A DNA stretch of 32,021 nt from Streptomyces adelaidensis (lineage in GTDB: Bacteria > Actinomycetota > Actinomycetes > Streptomycetales > Streptomycetaceae), in the NCBI RefSeq assembly GCF_016598475.1, contig NZ_JAEMUX010000091.1, forward strand, positions 1 through 32,021, given 5' to 3'. Numbering within the stretch: the stretch's first letter is position 1; each line of letters starts with the position of its first letter. The notes beneath the pieces are model-generated. The model worked only from the letters and a program-made list of their open reading frames with translations, did not search any database and had not been told where the DNA came from. A program made the translations under genes and the position numbers. Positions 22,513 to 31,431 of this stretch are shown here, in pieces.

Positions 22513-23751
22513 ATGCCGCTCGTTCTGGAAGAACTGCAGCGCGTCAGCCCTGCGGCCGAAATCTGGTGGGATTCCTCACCGCTCGATTTCCCCCGGTGGC
22601 GGAACCGATTCCTGAAAGAAGCACCGGACAACGAAACACGCGATCGCTGGGCACGGCAACTCGACCGGTTTCTCTGTCCCGAGACACCCGGCGCCTCGCT
22701 CGTGCGCGGGATAACAACCAACCCCTCGCTGGTCGCGCAGAGCATTCTCGATTCGCCCGATGTCTGGGGCAGGGAAATCCAGGACATCATCGACGACCAG
22801 AGCGTCCCCGAAGTGGAGAGCACCTTCCGTCTCGTGTACGAGGAGGCTCTGCGGCGCGCGGCGGCGGCGATGCTACCGATGTGGGAGGCGAGCCAGGGAC
22901 GGTTCGGCTGGGTCTCCGGTCAGCTCGATCCGCGTTTGATGTTCGATGCCGACCTCATGCTTGAACAGGCGCTCCGGATCGCCCGGATATCGCCGAACCT
23001 GATGGTGAAGGTGCCCGGATCCGCTGCCGGGTACAAGGTGATCCGGCAGCTCGTGGGCCATGGGATATCGGTCAACAACACGCTCTCGTACACCGTTCCG
23101 CAGTTCCTCGCCTGCGCCGACGCCGTCGAGTCCGGACTCGGGGAAGCCCACCGCCGGGGCGTCGCCGTCGACCGATGGCGTGCCGTCTTCACCCATATGA
23201 TCGGGCGCTTCGGTGCGAACACCGATCTCCGCCACGAAGCGGCCACCCGCGGCATCGACCTCACCCCGGGTGACATCCGCTGGGCCGAGGTGGCCATCCT
23301 CAAGCGTATCCACCGGCGGATCCGGGAGCACGGTCACCCGGTGAAACCCCTCCTCTCCAGCTTGGAGGTCGACGACCCGGTGACGCTCCCGGGCACGTTG
23401 AGCATGCATCTGGAGCAGAGCGCGGGCGGCGCGATCGCCTACACCTGCAAGCCCCAGTTCGTGGCCGATGTGATACGGCGCGACAACGAGCTGCCCGTCT
23501 TCACCCCCGACGCAATCGAACAAGAGGTCCCGGCTCGGGTGCTGGAGAAGCTGATGTGGCTGCCCTCCTTCCACAGCGCCTACGACCCGTACGGCATGAG
23601 CGTCGACGAGTTCGCCCACTACGGCTCCTTCATCTCGACCTACGCCGAAGTGCTGGGCAACACACGGAAGCTGCTCGACTTCATAGCCCACCGGTTCCAG
23701 ACGATGACCGACTCCGCACAGCCGCTGCTGCTGTCCGCGAGCACCCGCTGA
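22513..23751 (+). CDS. Transaldolase-family enzyme, catalytic residues intact
   Basis: A 412-residue transaldolase homologue. GITTNPSL lies at 66-73, and the Schiff-base lysine is Lys166 in NLMVKVPGSAAGYKVI, followed by GISVNNTLSYTVPQF. The family is known to transfer dihydroxyacetone units between sugar phosphates. It is longer than housekeeping enzymes at its N-terminus and diverged in the C-terminal half, so a specialised donor or acceptor is likely, as for LmbR in lincomycin biosynthesis. The ATG at 22513 has GGAAGG 10 nt upstream; TTG at 22495 is an alternative. It stands between the HAD phosphatase and sulfotransferase genes. Its degenerate paralogue is encoded at 14761-15945. Confidence 0.85.
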   Translation: MPLVLEELQRVSPAAEIWWDSSPLDFPRWRNRFLKEAPDNETRDRWARQLDRFLCPETPGASLVRGITTNPSLVAQSILDSPDVWGREIQDIIDDQSVPEVESTFRLVYEEALRRAAAAMLPMWEASQGRFGWVSGQLDPRLMFDADLMLEQALRIARISPNLMVKVPGSAAGYKVIRQLVGHGISVNNTLSYTVPQFLACADAVESGLGEAHRRGVAVDRWRAVFTHMIGRFGANTDLRHEAATRGIDLTPGDIRWAEVAILKRIHRRIREHGHPVKPLLSSLEVDDPVTLPGTLSMHLEQSAGGAIAYTCKPQFVADVIRRDNELPVFTPDAIEQEVPARVLEKLMWLPSFHSAYDPYGMSVDEFAHYGSFISTYAEVLGNTRKLLDFIAHRFQTMTDSAQPLLLSASTR

Positions 23752-23788
23752 CCGCGATCCGCTCTGTCAGGGAGGGAGAACCCCCACC

Positions 23789-24544
23789 ATGAACCCGTCC
23801 ATCGCCCTGTGGAGCCATCCCAGGTCCATGTCGACGGCGCTCGAACGGTCCTTCATCGAGCGCGGCGACTTCACGGTCTTCCACGAGGAGTTCGCCTACG
23901 TCTACTTCATGCACGAGGAACGCGCCGCGATCCCGCACAAGAATCCCCAGCCCGGGCACCCGCTCACCTACCCCGACATCAAGCGGATGATGGAGGCGGC
24001 GCGCCTGGAGCATCCCGTGTTCCACAAGGACTTCCCCTACCACTGCCTGGACCATCTCCTGGGTGACCCCGAGTACCTGCGAGGACAGGTCAACACCTTT
24101 CTGATCCGCGACCCGGAGGAGGCCGTACTCTCCCATGCAACCGTGCATCCCGACGTCACCCGTGACGTGCTCGGTTACCAGGAGCTGGAGCGGCTCTTCG
24201 ACTTCGTGACCGAACTCACCGGCGCGCCACCACTCGTGCTGAACGCCTCGGACCTGGCGGCCCGGCCCCACGAGACCATCGCCGCCTACTGCGAGGCGAT
24301 CGGTGTCCCGTTCCTGCCGGAGGCCCTCCAGTGGTCCGTCGGCGAGCGACCCGAGTGGACCACCTGGAGCGGATGGCACACCGATGTCTCCGCGAGCAGC
24401 GGGATCGGGCTCCCCCAGCGCAAGTACCGCTTCGGTTACGCCGACATGCCCCATCTGCGGGATTTCGTACGGCACTGCCGCCCCTTCTACGAACACCTGG
24501 ACCAGTTCCGACTCCGGCCGGCGAAGAAGGAGGCAGCGATATGA
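23789..24544 (+). CDS. PAPS-dependent sulfotransferase-family protein
   Basis: A 251-residue soluble sulfotransferase-like protein. The 5'-phosphosulfate loop is SHPRSMSTALERSF (9-22), and the 3'-phosphate-binding pair is Arg107 and Ser115 in LIRDPEEAVLSH. Lys80 in FHKDFPYH is a plausible functional residue. Start is ATG at 23789 with a GGGAGGGAG ribosome site. It overlaps the SDR gene by ATGA. The same operon ends with cysC, cysD and cysN, which make PAPS, strongly supporting true sulfation of a hydroxyl or amino group of the product. The family also has members of unproven activity. Confidence 0.82.
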   Translation: MNPSIALWSHPRSMSTALERSFIERGDFTVFHEEFAYVYFMHEERAAIPHKNPQPGHPLTYPDIKRMMEAARLEHPVFHKDFPYHCLDHLLGDPEYLRGQVNTFLIRDPEEAVLSHATVHPDVTRDVLGYQELERLFDFVTELTGAPPLVLNASDLAARPHETIAAYCEAIGVPFLPEALQWSVGERPEWTTWSGWHTDVSASSGIGLPQRKYRFGYADMPHLRDFVRHCRPFYEHLDQFRLRPAKKEAAI

Positions 24545-25272
24545 GTGTCAGCACCGTGATCGTCACCGGTGGCGCCGGCGGAGTCGGGCGCGCCCTGGTC
24601 GGGCGCCTGCTCGACGACGGCAAGACGGTCATCACCTGCGACATCGACGAGAACGGGCTGAAGTCCCTCGCCGACGAGCACCACGGCCGACCGCTGGAGA
24701 CTCACGTCTGCGACGTCTCCTCGCACGAGGACTGCGACGCGTTCATGGACGCGGTCATCGCGGCTCACCCGGAAGTGGACGGCCTGGTGAACAACGCCGG
24801 GCTGTATCTCGGACAGCCGGTGTGGGAGTACGACGACGAGACGATCGACCGTGTCATCGGCATCAACGTCAAGGGGCCGGTGTGGCTTTCGCGGCGCTTC
24901 GCCGATCATCTGCTGCCCGCCGAGCGGCGCGGCGCGATCGTGAACCTGGCCTCGGTCGCCGGTGAGGTCGGCAGCTCCGACGCGCTGTACGGAACGGTCA
25001 AGGCCGGAGTCATCGGGCTCACCAAGTCCAACGCCATGAACTTCGCCCCGTACATCAGGGTCAACGTGGTGTCACCCGGGCTGATCGTCCGTACGGCCAT
25101 CGCCGACCGCATACCCGACTACCGGTACGCCGAGTACAAGCGGCAGGAGCTGCTCGACGGCGACATCCTCCCCGAGTACGTCGCCGATGTGTGCGCCTAT
25201 CTGCTCAGCGAGCGGTCACGGACACTGACCGGCGCCCTGCTGCGCGCCGACAACGGCTGCTATCCGCGCTGA
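24541..25272 (+). CDS. Short-chain dehydrogenase/reductase
   Basis: A 243-residue classical SDR using NAD(P)H. The nucleotide-binding motif is TGGAGGVGRAL near the N-terminus, NNAG is in LVNNAGLYLG, and the catalytic Ser in NLASVAGEVGSS is followed by YGTVK (YxxxK). An Asp after the second strand (TCDIDENG) suggests NAD rather than NADP. Start is ATG at 24541 through the ATGA overlap with the sulfotransferase gene. It likely oxidises or reduces a hydroxyl or keto group on the sugar-like intermediate. Confidence 0.9.
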   Translation: MSVSTVIVTGGAGGVGRALVGRLLDDGKTVITCDIDENGLKSLADEHHGRPLETHVCDVSSHEDCDAFMDAVIAAHPEVDGLVNNAGLYLGQPVWEYDDETIDRVIGINVKGPVWLSRRFADHLLPAERRGAIVNLASVAGEVGSSDALYGTVKAGVIGLTKSNAMNFAPYIRVNVVSPGLIVRTAIADRIPDYRYAEYKRQELLDGDILPEYVADVCAYLLSERSRTLTGALLRADNGCYPR

Positions 25273-25293
25273 TCGTAAGGAAAGGCAGAGACG

Positions 25294-26424
25294 GTGACCG
25301 AGCAACCCCTGATCATGCTCGTCGGTATGGGCGACCTGTCGGCCAAGGTCCTCACCATGCTGCTGAACGACCCCGCGACCAACCGGGTCGTCCTGGCCGG
25401 GCGGGATACGGAGGCCATCCGCAGGCGCGGCAATCTGGCCCTGTTCACCGCCACGAACCTGGGGCATCACGGCACCGTCGACACGGTGCACATGGACCTC
25501 ACGAACATCGAGGCCACCGCGCGGACGCTCGCGCGAGTCCGCCCGGACATCGTGTTCATGGGCGGGTCCCTCCAGTCCTGGCGGGTCATCACCGAACTCC
25601 CCAGGAAGACGTTCGAGGAGCTGGACGAGGCTCAGTTCGGGCCCTGGCTGCCCATGCATCTGACGCTCAACCACCTGCTGATGCAGGCGGTCAAGGCATC
25701 CGCGATCGACACGAAGGTGGTGAACGCCGCCTTCCCCGACGCGGTGGGACCCGTGCTCGACAAGGTGGGTCTCGCACCGACCATCGGCGTGGGCAACGTC
25801 GCCAACATCGTGCCCGCCCTGACCCACGGGTCGGCGCACCTGCTGGGCGTGCCCTCCGCCGACGTGGAGGTGAGGCTGATCGCCCAGCACTACTTCAGCC
25901 ATTACGTGCCCCGGTTCGGGGACGCGGGGAACGGCGCGTATCACCTCGACGTGCGGATCAAGGGCGGCGCCACATCCGCCGAAGTCGACCACCGCACGCT
26001 GTTCGCCCAGCTCGACAACCGGCTCAAGCGCCTGGGCGGCATCGACGGCCAGTTGCTCACGGCGTCGTCCGCCGTGCGGATCCTGCACGGCATGGCGACG
26101 GACAGCGGCGTCCTCGCGCACGCGCCGGCGCCCGGCGGGCTTCCCGGCGGATATCCGGTCCGCGTCCACCGGGACGGCGGGACGCTCGACCTGCCGGAAG
26201 GGCTCACGGCCAAGGAGGCCGTCCGGCTCAACGAGGTCTGTCAGCAGGCCGATGGCATCGCCCGGATCGACGACGACGCCACCGTGCACTTCACCGAGCG
26301 CGAGATGTCCGTCATGAATCGTCTGCTCGGATACGACTGCCCCAGCATGAAGCTCGGTGACTGCGCCGACTGGGCCGACGAACTGGCCGGCAAACACAGG
26401 GAGTTCGCTTCCTCATTCCGCTGA
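25294..26424 (+). CDS. Saccharopine-dehydrogenase-like NAD(P)-binding protein (copy B)
   Basis: A 376-residue protein with a Rossmann start (MLVGMGDLSAKVLTMLL), paralogous to the protein at 2864-3952. NAAFPDAV at 144-151 and GLPGGYPVR at 282-290 match copy A, the first at identical residue numbers. Start is GTG at 25294 with AAGGAAAGG upstream, 21 nt after the SDR stop. Unlike copy A it has a longer middle and an acidic C-terminal extension with two cysteines. It probably works with the SDR on an amino or keto acid intermediate. The precise reaction is unknown. Confidence 0.7.
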   Translation: MTEQPLIMLVGMGDLSAKVLTMLLNDPATNRVVLAGRDTEAIRRRGNLALFTATNLGHHGTVDTVHMDLTNIEATARTLARVRPDIVFMGGSLQSWRVITELPRKTFEELDEAQFGPWLPMHLTLNHLLMQAVKASAIDTKVVNAAFPDAVGPVLDKVGLAPTIGVGNVANIVPALTHGSAHLLGVPSADVEVRLIAQHYFSHYVPRFGDAGNGAYHLDVRIKGGATSAEVDHRTLFAQLDNRLKRLGGIDGQLLTASSAVRILHGMATDSGVLAHAPAPGGLPGGYPVRVHRDGGTLDLPEGLTAKEAVRLNEVCQQADGIARIDDDATVHFTEREMSVMNRLLGYDCPSMKLGDCADWADELAGKHREFASSFR

Positions 26425-26481
26425 ACCGCCCGTGCGACCGGTCGGCCCCCGCCGCACCGACAGACCCGTCGGGAGACATCC

Positions 26482-27243
26482 ATGACCACCAACGCCGCAC
26501 CGTCCGCTGACGACTTCGCGGGCCAGTACATCCGTACGCTCGTGGACCGCTGGGACGAGCTGATCGACTGGGACCGCCGTCAGGAAGGCGAGCAGGACTT
26601 CTTCGTGGAGATCCTCGCAGGAGCCGGGGCCCGTCGCGTGCTCGACGCCGCCGCCGGCACCGGATACCACTCCGTCATGCTGGGCCGGCACGGATTCGAT
26701 GTCACCGCCGTGGACGGCAGCGCTGAGATGATCGAGCGCACCCGGGTGAACGCCGCGCGGCACGGTCAGTCGTTTCCGACCGTGCAGACGGACTGGCGGC
26801 AGCTGCGCGACAACATCCACGGACGGTACGACGCGATCGTCTGTCTCGGCAGCTCGTTCCCGCACCTCTTCCAGGAGTCCGACCGTCGCGCGGTCCTCGC
26901 CGAGTTCTACAAGGCGCTGAACCCGGGCGGGGTCCTCGTCGTCGACCACCGGAATTTCGACTCCATTCGCCGCCACCGCTATCAGAGCAGCGGAAACTAC
27001 TACTACTGCGGTACGGGTGCATCGGTTTCGGTCGCTCACATCGACGACCAACTGTGCCGTTTCCAGTATGAATTCCCGGACGGCGGCACCCACCATCTGG
27101 AGGTGTACCCGATTCTTTCCGCCGAGCTGTCGGCCCTGCTCAAGGAATCCGGATTCGAATCGGTCGAGGAATTCGGCGACTTCCGCCGTGACTTCGACAT
27201 GGACGACGTTGATTTCGTCATCCACGTCGCCAGGAAGACCTGA
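26482..27243 (+). CDS. Glycine/sarcosine N-methyltransferase-like enzyme
   Basis: A 253-residue class I SAM methyltransferase. Motif I is VLDAAAGTGYHSVMLGRHGF, then TAVDGSAEMI, then CLGSSFPHLF and GVLVVDHRNFDSI. The last two segments are hallmarks of glycine and glycine-sarcosine N-methyltransferases. Start is ATG at 26482, 57 nt after the dehydrogenase-like gene. An N-methylation of a small primary or secondary amine, perhaps an amino acid or aminosulfonate, is likely. This fits the SAM-supply genes in the opposite operon. Confidence 0.85.
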   Translation: MTTNAAPSADDFAGQYIRTLVDRWDELIDWDRRQEGEQDFFVEILAGAGARRVLDAAAGTGYHSVMLGRHGFDVTAVDGSAEMIERTRVNAARHGQSFPTVQTDWRQLRDNIHGRYDAIVCLGSSFPHLFQESDRRAVLAEFYKALNPGGVLVVDHRNFDSIRRHRYQSSGNYYYCGTGASVSVAHIDDQLCRFQYEFPDGGTHHLEVYPILSAELSALLKESGFESVEEFGDFRRDFDMDDVDFVIHVARKT

Positions 27244-27292
27244 TGCGACCGGTTCCGATCAGGAGCGGGAAAGAAGAGAGAGACCAGCGGCC

Positions 27293-28594
27293 ATGGTAAA
27301 CGCATCGACACAGACGAACCGCTCACGCACCATCGCCGGATTCGTCATCACCGCACTACTGACCAGCTTTGTGGCAGCCACCTACGGATTCGGCTTCTAT
27401 CTCTTCGCGCAGATCGTCACAGACATGCGCATGGACCTCGGGTTCGGCTACACCGTGGTGGGCACGGTCACGGCGGCCGGGCAGCTCGGATTCCTTGTGT
27501 TCGCCCTGCTCGGCACGTGGCTGTCGACCCGTGTGGGCGGCGGGCAGGTGACCATCGGATCGGCGGTGCTGTGCGGCCTGTGCCTGGTGGGCATACCGAT
27601 GACGGACAGCATCGTCGTCATCGGCGTCCTGCTCACGATCATGGGTGGCACAGCAGCCTCCGTCTATGTGCCGCTGATCGAGATCGTCGGCCGGGTCATC
27701 GACTACGAACACCGCGGCAAGGTGCTGGGCCTGATCTCCAGCGGCACCAGCTACGGCGTCTTCGTCAACAGCCTCCTGGTCCCGTCGTTCGTCGGTGCGG
27801 GCAACTGGCGCGGGCTGTGGTACTGCGTCGGACTCGGCACTCTGACGGCCACTGCGATCGCGGCCTTCGCCTTCTTCCGGATGGGCCTGTTCCATGCCGA
27901 GAGCGGCCCCCGGGGCGGTACGGCCGAGGAGGCCGACCGCGACGACAGCGCACGGGCGGGTTGGCGCATGGTGCTCGTCCGGTGGGTCGTCATCGTCTGG
28001 GTGATGAAGTTCCTCAACGGCTTCGCCTGCATGCCGTTCCAGAACTATCTCTCGCCCTATCTGCGTGAGGGACTTGGCTTCGACATCGGATTCGCGGCGC
28101 AGGTCTGGGGCATCATCGGGGTCATCGGCATGTTCGCGGGATTCGCCATCGGCTGGCTCTCCGACAAGATCGGCGTCCGCAGCTCCCTGGTCCTGTGTTA
28201 CGGCATGTTCTTCGTCTCGGCGACACTGCTCGTACTCGCACCCATCGGATATCTTCCGCTGGTCTCCGGCGTTCTCTTCGCCCTCGCCTTCTACCCCATC
28301 TACGGGCTGGTTCCGACCTATGTCTCCAAGTCGGCTTCCGGTGCCGCCGCGACCGTCATATTCGGTGTCACCAATGTGACGCAGGGGCTCGGCGGAATCG
28401 TCGGAAACTACACAGCCGGCTTCCTCAAGTCATGGACCGGAGATTTCATGTGGTATTACGTCGTGATCGCCGTGACCACGGTGGTCCTGGGCGCGCTGAC
28501 CCTGCAACTCCCCCGTGAGGGATCTCCCGAGAGTGCTGTCGGTCGCACCAGCACACCGCCCACGACCGACAAGGATCTCTCCCATGCCCGGTGA
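27293..28594 (+). CDS. MFS transporter
   Basis: A 433-residue major facilitator with about twelve membrane segments: the first half ends near FFRMGLFHAE, a charged cytoplasmic loop follows (EEADRDDSARAGW), then the second half with GWLSDKIGVRSS between helices. Start is ATG at 27293, 49 nt after the methyltransferase stop. Its end overlaps cysC by 11 bp. It is likely the product exporter, or imports a precursor; a sulfonate- or carboxylate-type substrate is a guess from context. Confidence 0.85.
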   Translation: MVNASTQTNRSRTIAGFVITALLTSFVAATYGFGFYLFAQIVTDMRMDLGFGYTVVGTVTAAGQLGFLVFALLGTWLSTRVGGGQVTIGSAVLCGLCLVGIPMTDSIVVIGVLLTIMGGTAASVYVPLIEIVGRVIDYEHRGKVLGLISSGTSYGVFVNSLLVPSFVGAGNWRGLWYCVGLGTLTATAIAAFAFFRMGLFHAESGPRGGTAEEADRDDSARAGWRMVLVRWVVIVWVMKFLNGFACMPFQNYLSPYLREGLGFDIGFAAQVWGIIGVIGMFAGFAIGWLSDKIGVRSSLVLCYGMFFVSATLLVLAPIGYLPLVSGVLFALAFYPIYGLVPTYVSKSASGAAATVIFGVTNVTQGLGGIVGNYTAGFLKSWTGDFMWYYVVIAVTTVVLGALTLQLPREGSPESAVGRTSTPPTTDKDLSHAR

Positions 28595-29177
28595 CACCAT
28601 GGAAGTCCGTGGAAAGAACGCCGGCCGAATTCCCTGCACCTGCCGACCGGGCGCGACGGTCTGGCTGACCGGTCTGCCCAGCGCGGGCAAGACCACCATC
28701 GCATACGAGGTGGCCCAGCTGTTACGGTCCCAGGGCCGCCGCGTGGAGGTACTGGACGGTGACGAGATCCGCCGCTTCCTCTCCGCCGGCCTCGGCTTCT
28801 CCCGCGCGGACCGGCACATGAACGTGCAGCGCATCGGCCTGGTTGCCGAAGTCCTGGCACGTAACGGGGTGTTGACGCTGGTGCCGGTGATCGCGCCGTA
28901 CGCCGAAAGTCGCGAGGCGGTGCGGGGGCGCCACCGGACGAGCGGCGCCCCGTATGTCGAGGTGCACGTGGCGACTCCGGTCGAGGTGTGCTCCGTACGC
29001 GATGTGAAGGGTCTGTACGCCAAGCAGGCCGCGGGCGAGATTTCCGGGCTCACCGGGGTCGACGACCCGTACGAGGAGCCCGTCTCGCCGGACCTGCGCA
29101 TCGAGTCCCAGAACCAGACCGTGCGGGAGTCCGCGACCCTCGTCCACAAGCTGCTCGTCGAAAGGGGCCTGGCATGA
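28584..29177 (+). CDS. cysC: Adenylylsulfate (APS) kinase
   Basis: A 197-residue kinase converting APS to PAPS. The P-loop is TGLPSAGKTT (family GLSGAGKST). VLDGDEIRRFLSAGLGFS, ADRHMNVQRIGLVAEVL and KGLYAKQAAGEISGLTGVDD follow the family closely. Start is ATG at 28584 with AAGGA 8 nt upstream, overlapping the MFS gene. Residue 47 is encoded by TTA (28722-28724), the rare leucine codon needing the developmentally controlled bldA tRNA in Streptomyces, so PAPS supply may be tied to development. The gene overlaps cysD by ATGA. Confidence 0.95.
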   Translation: MPGDTMEVRGKNAGRIPCTCRPGATVWLTGLPSAGKTTIAYEVAQLLRSQGRRVEVLDGDEIRRFLSAGLGFSRADRHMNVQRIGLVAEVLARNGVLTLVPVIAPYAESREAVRGRHRTSGAPYVEVHVATPVEVCSVRDVKGLYAKQAAGEISGLTGVDDPYEEPVSPDLRIESQNQTVRESATLVHKLLVERGLA

Positions 29178-30109
29178 CGACCGTCGCCACTGTCTCCGAG
29201 GAGACCGACAGCCCGTACGCACTCAGCCATCTGGACGCGTTGGAGTCCGAGGCGGTGCACATCTTCCGTGAGGTGGCGGGTGAGTTCGAGCGGCCGGTGA
29301 TTCTGTTCTCCGGGGGCAAGGACTCCATCGTCATGCTGCACCTGGTGCTGAAGGCGTTCGCGCCGGCGCCAGTGCCGTTCTCGCTGCTGCACGTGGACAC
29401 CGGGCACAACTTCCCCGAGGTCCTCGACTACCGGGACCGTGTGGTCGCCGCACATGGGCTGCGGCTCCATGTGGCCTCCGTACAGGACTACATCGACCGG
29501 GGTGTGCTGCGCGAACGCCCCGACGGGACGCGGAACCCGCTGCAGACGCTTCCGCTGACGGAGAAGATCCAGAGCGAGAAGTTCGACGCGGTCTTCGGCG
29601 GCGGGCGCCGCGACGAGGAGAAGGCGCGGGCCAAGGAGCGGGTGTTCTCGCTGCGGGACGAGTTCTCCCAGTGGGACCCGCGCCGCCAGCGGCCCGAGCT
29701 GTGGAACCTGTACAACGGCCGCCACGCCCCCGGCGAACACGTCCGCGTGTTCCCGCTGTCCAACTGGACCGAGCTGGACGTCTGGCAGTACATCGCCCGC
29801 GAGGGCATCGAACTCCCGCAGATCTACTTCGCGCACGAGCGTGAGGTGTTCCAGCGGGCCGGCATGTGGCTGACCGCCGGCGAATGGGGCGGCCCCAAGG
29901 ACGGCGAGAGCGTCGAGAAGCGGCTCGTCCGCTACCGGACCGTGGGTGACATGTCCTGCACCGGCGCGGTCGACTCCGACGCGACCACGCTGGACGCCGT
30001 GATCGCCGAGATCGCCGCCTCCCGGCTGACCGAGCGGGGCGCGACCCGGGCCGACGACAAGCTGTCCGAGGCCGCGATGGAGGACCGCAAACGCGAGGGG
30101 TACTTCTAA
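29174..30109 (+). CDS. cysD: Sulfate adenylyltransferase subunit 2
   Basis: A 311-residue PP-loop ATPase subunit that adenylates sulfate to APS together with CysN. The PP-loop is LFSGGKDSIVML. LLHVDTGHNFPEVLDYRD, AVFGGGRRDEEKARAKER and the C-terminal KRLVRYRTVGDMSCTGAV are typical, and length is normal. It is coupled to cysC by ATGA and lies 2 nt before cysN. With CysN and CysC it provides PAPS for the sulfotransferase in the same operon. Confidence 0.96.
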   Translation: MTTVATVSEETDSPYALSHLDALESEAVHIFREVAGEFERPVILFSGGKDSIVMLHLVLKAFAPAPVPFSLLHVDTGHNFPEVLDYRDRVVAAHGLRLHVASVQDYIDRGVLRERPDGTRNPLQTLPLTEKIQSEKFDAVFGGGRRDEEKARAKERVFSLRDEFSQWDPRRQRPELWNLYNGRHAPGEHVRVFPLSNWTELDVWQYIAREGIELPQIYFAHEREVFQRAGMWLTAGEWGGPKDGESVEKRLVRYRTVGDMSCTGAVDSDATTLDAVIAEIAASRLTERGATRADDKLSEAAMEDRKREGYF

Positions 30110-30111
30110 CG

Positions 30112-31398
30112 ATGACGACCATCGACACACTGCGCTTCGCAACCGCCGGGTCGGTCGACGACGGCAAGTCCACCCTCGTCGGCCGACTGCTGCACGACTC
30201 CAAGTCGGTCCTCACCGACCAGCTGGAGGCCGTGGAGCGGGCATCCGTCGCCCGGGGCCAGGAAGGCCCGGACCTCGCACTGCTCACCGACGGCCTGCGC
30301 GCCGAACGCGAACAGGGCATCACCATCGACGTGGCCTACCGCTACTTCGCCACCCCGCGCCGCCGGTTCATCCTCGCCGACACCCCCGGCCACGTGCAGT
30401 ACACCCGCAACATGGTCACCGGCGCGTCGACGGCCGAGCTGACCGTCATCCTCGTCGACGCCCGCAACGGCGTCGTCGAGCAGACCCGCCGGCACGCCGC
30501 CATCGCGGCCCTCCTGCGCGTGCCGCACGTCGTGCTCGCCGTGAACAAGATGGACCTGGTCGACTACCAGGAGTCCGTCTTCGCCGCGATCGCCGAGGAG
30601 TTCACGGCGTACGCGCTCGAACTCGGCGTCCCGGAGATCACCGCGATCCCGATCTCGGCGCTGGCCGGCGACAACGTGGTGGAGCCGTCCGCGAACATGG
30701 ACTGGTACGGCGGCCCGACCTTCCTGGAGCACCTGGAGACCGTCCCGGTCGCCCACGACCTGAGCCACTGCCACGCCCGGCTCCCCGTGCAGTACGTGAT
30801 CCGGCCGCAGACCGCCGAGCGCCCCGACTACCGCGGCTACGCCGGACAAATCGTCCGCGGCACGCTGCGCGTCGGCGAGCACGTGACCGTTCTGCCCGCC
30901 GGCCGCACCTCCACCGTGAAGGCCATTGACGGGCTGGGGCGTGCGGTCGGCCTTGCTCGGGCCCCACAGTCGGTGACCATCCTGCTGGAGGACGACATCG
31001 ACGTCTCGCGGGGCGATCTGATCGCATCCTGTGACGACGCTCCCCCCATCACGCAGGACATCGAGGCCACCGTCTGCCACGTCGCCGACCAGCCGCTCGC
31101 CGTCGGCCGACGCGTACTGCTCAAGCACACCACCCGCACGGTCAAGGCGATCGTCACGGACATCCCGTCGCGGCTCGTCCTCGATGACCTCTCGAGGTGT
31201 CCGAACCCCGAGCAGCTGGTTTCCAACGACATTGGCTACGTCAAGATCCGCACCGCGGAACCGATCGCGCTCGACTCGTACGCCGACTCCCGCCGCACCG
31301 GCTCGTTCATCCTGATCGACCCGGCCGACGGCACCACCCTCGCAGCCGGCATGGCGAATGAGCAGGCATCAACGCGGCGACCGAGGGGCGGAATGTAG
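30112..31398 (+). CDS. cysN: Sulfate adenylyltransferase subunit 1 (GTPase)
   Basis: A 428-residue translation-factor-like GTPase that drives APS synthesis with CysD. G1 is GSVDDGKSTLVGRLL, G3 is DTPGHVQYTRNM, and G4 is NKMDLVD. Domains II and III follow to the C-terminus (VLLKHTTRTVKAIV, RTGSFILIDP). There is no fused CysC domain; the kinase is separate upstream. It is the last gene of the plus-strand operon, followed within 5 nt by a strong hairpin. Confidence 0.96.
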   Translation: MTTIDTLRFATAGSVDDGKSTLVGRLLHDSKSVLTDQLEAVERASVARGQEGPDLALLTDGLRAEREQGITIDVAYRYFATPRRRFILADTPGHVQYTRNMVTGASTAELTVILVDARNGVVEQTRRHAAIAALLRVPHVVLAVNKMDLVDYQESVFAAIAEEFTAYALELGVPEITAIPISALAGDNVVEPSANMDWYGGPTFLEHLETVPVAHDLSHCHARLPVQYVIRPQTAERPDYRGYAGQIVRGTLRVGEHVTVLPAGRTSTVKAIDGLGRAVGLARAPQSVTILLEDDIDVSRGDLIASCDDAPPITQDIEATVCHVADQPLAVGRRVLLKHTTRTVKAIVTDIPSRLVLDDLSRCPNPEQLVSNDIGYVKIRTAEPIALDSYADSRRTGSFILIDPADGTTLAAGMANEQASTRRPRGGM

Positions 31399-31402
31399 CC
31401 GC

Positions 31403-31431
31403 GGATCGCCGGTTGGCCAAACCGGCGATCC
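31403..31431 (+). terminator. Hairpin terminator after cysN
   Basis: Perfect 12-bp arms GGATCGCCGGTT (31403-31414) and AACCGGCGATCC (31420-31431) around a 5-nt loop, 4 nt after the cysN stop. No T-tract. It probably ends the HAD-to-cysN transcript and marks the right edge of the cluster. Confidence 0.85.
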
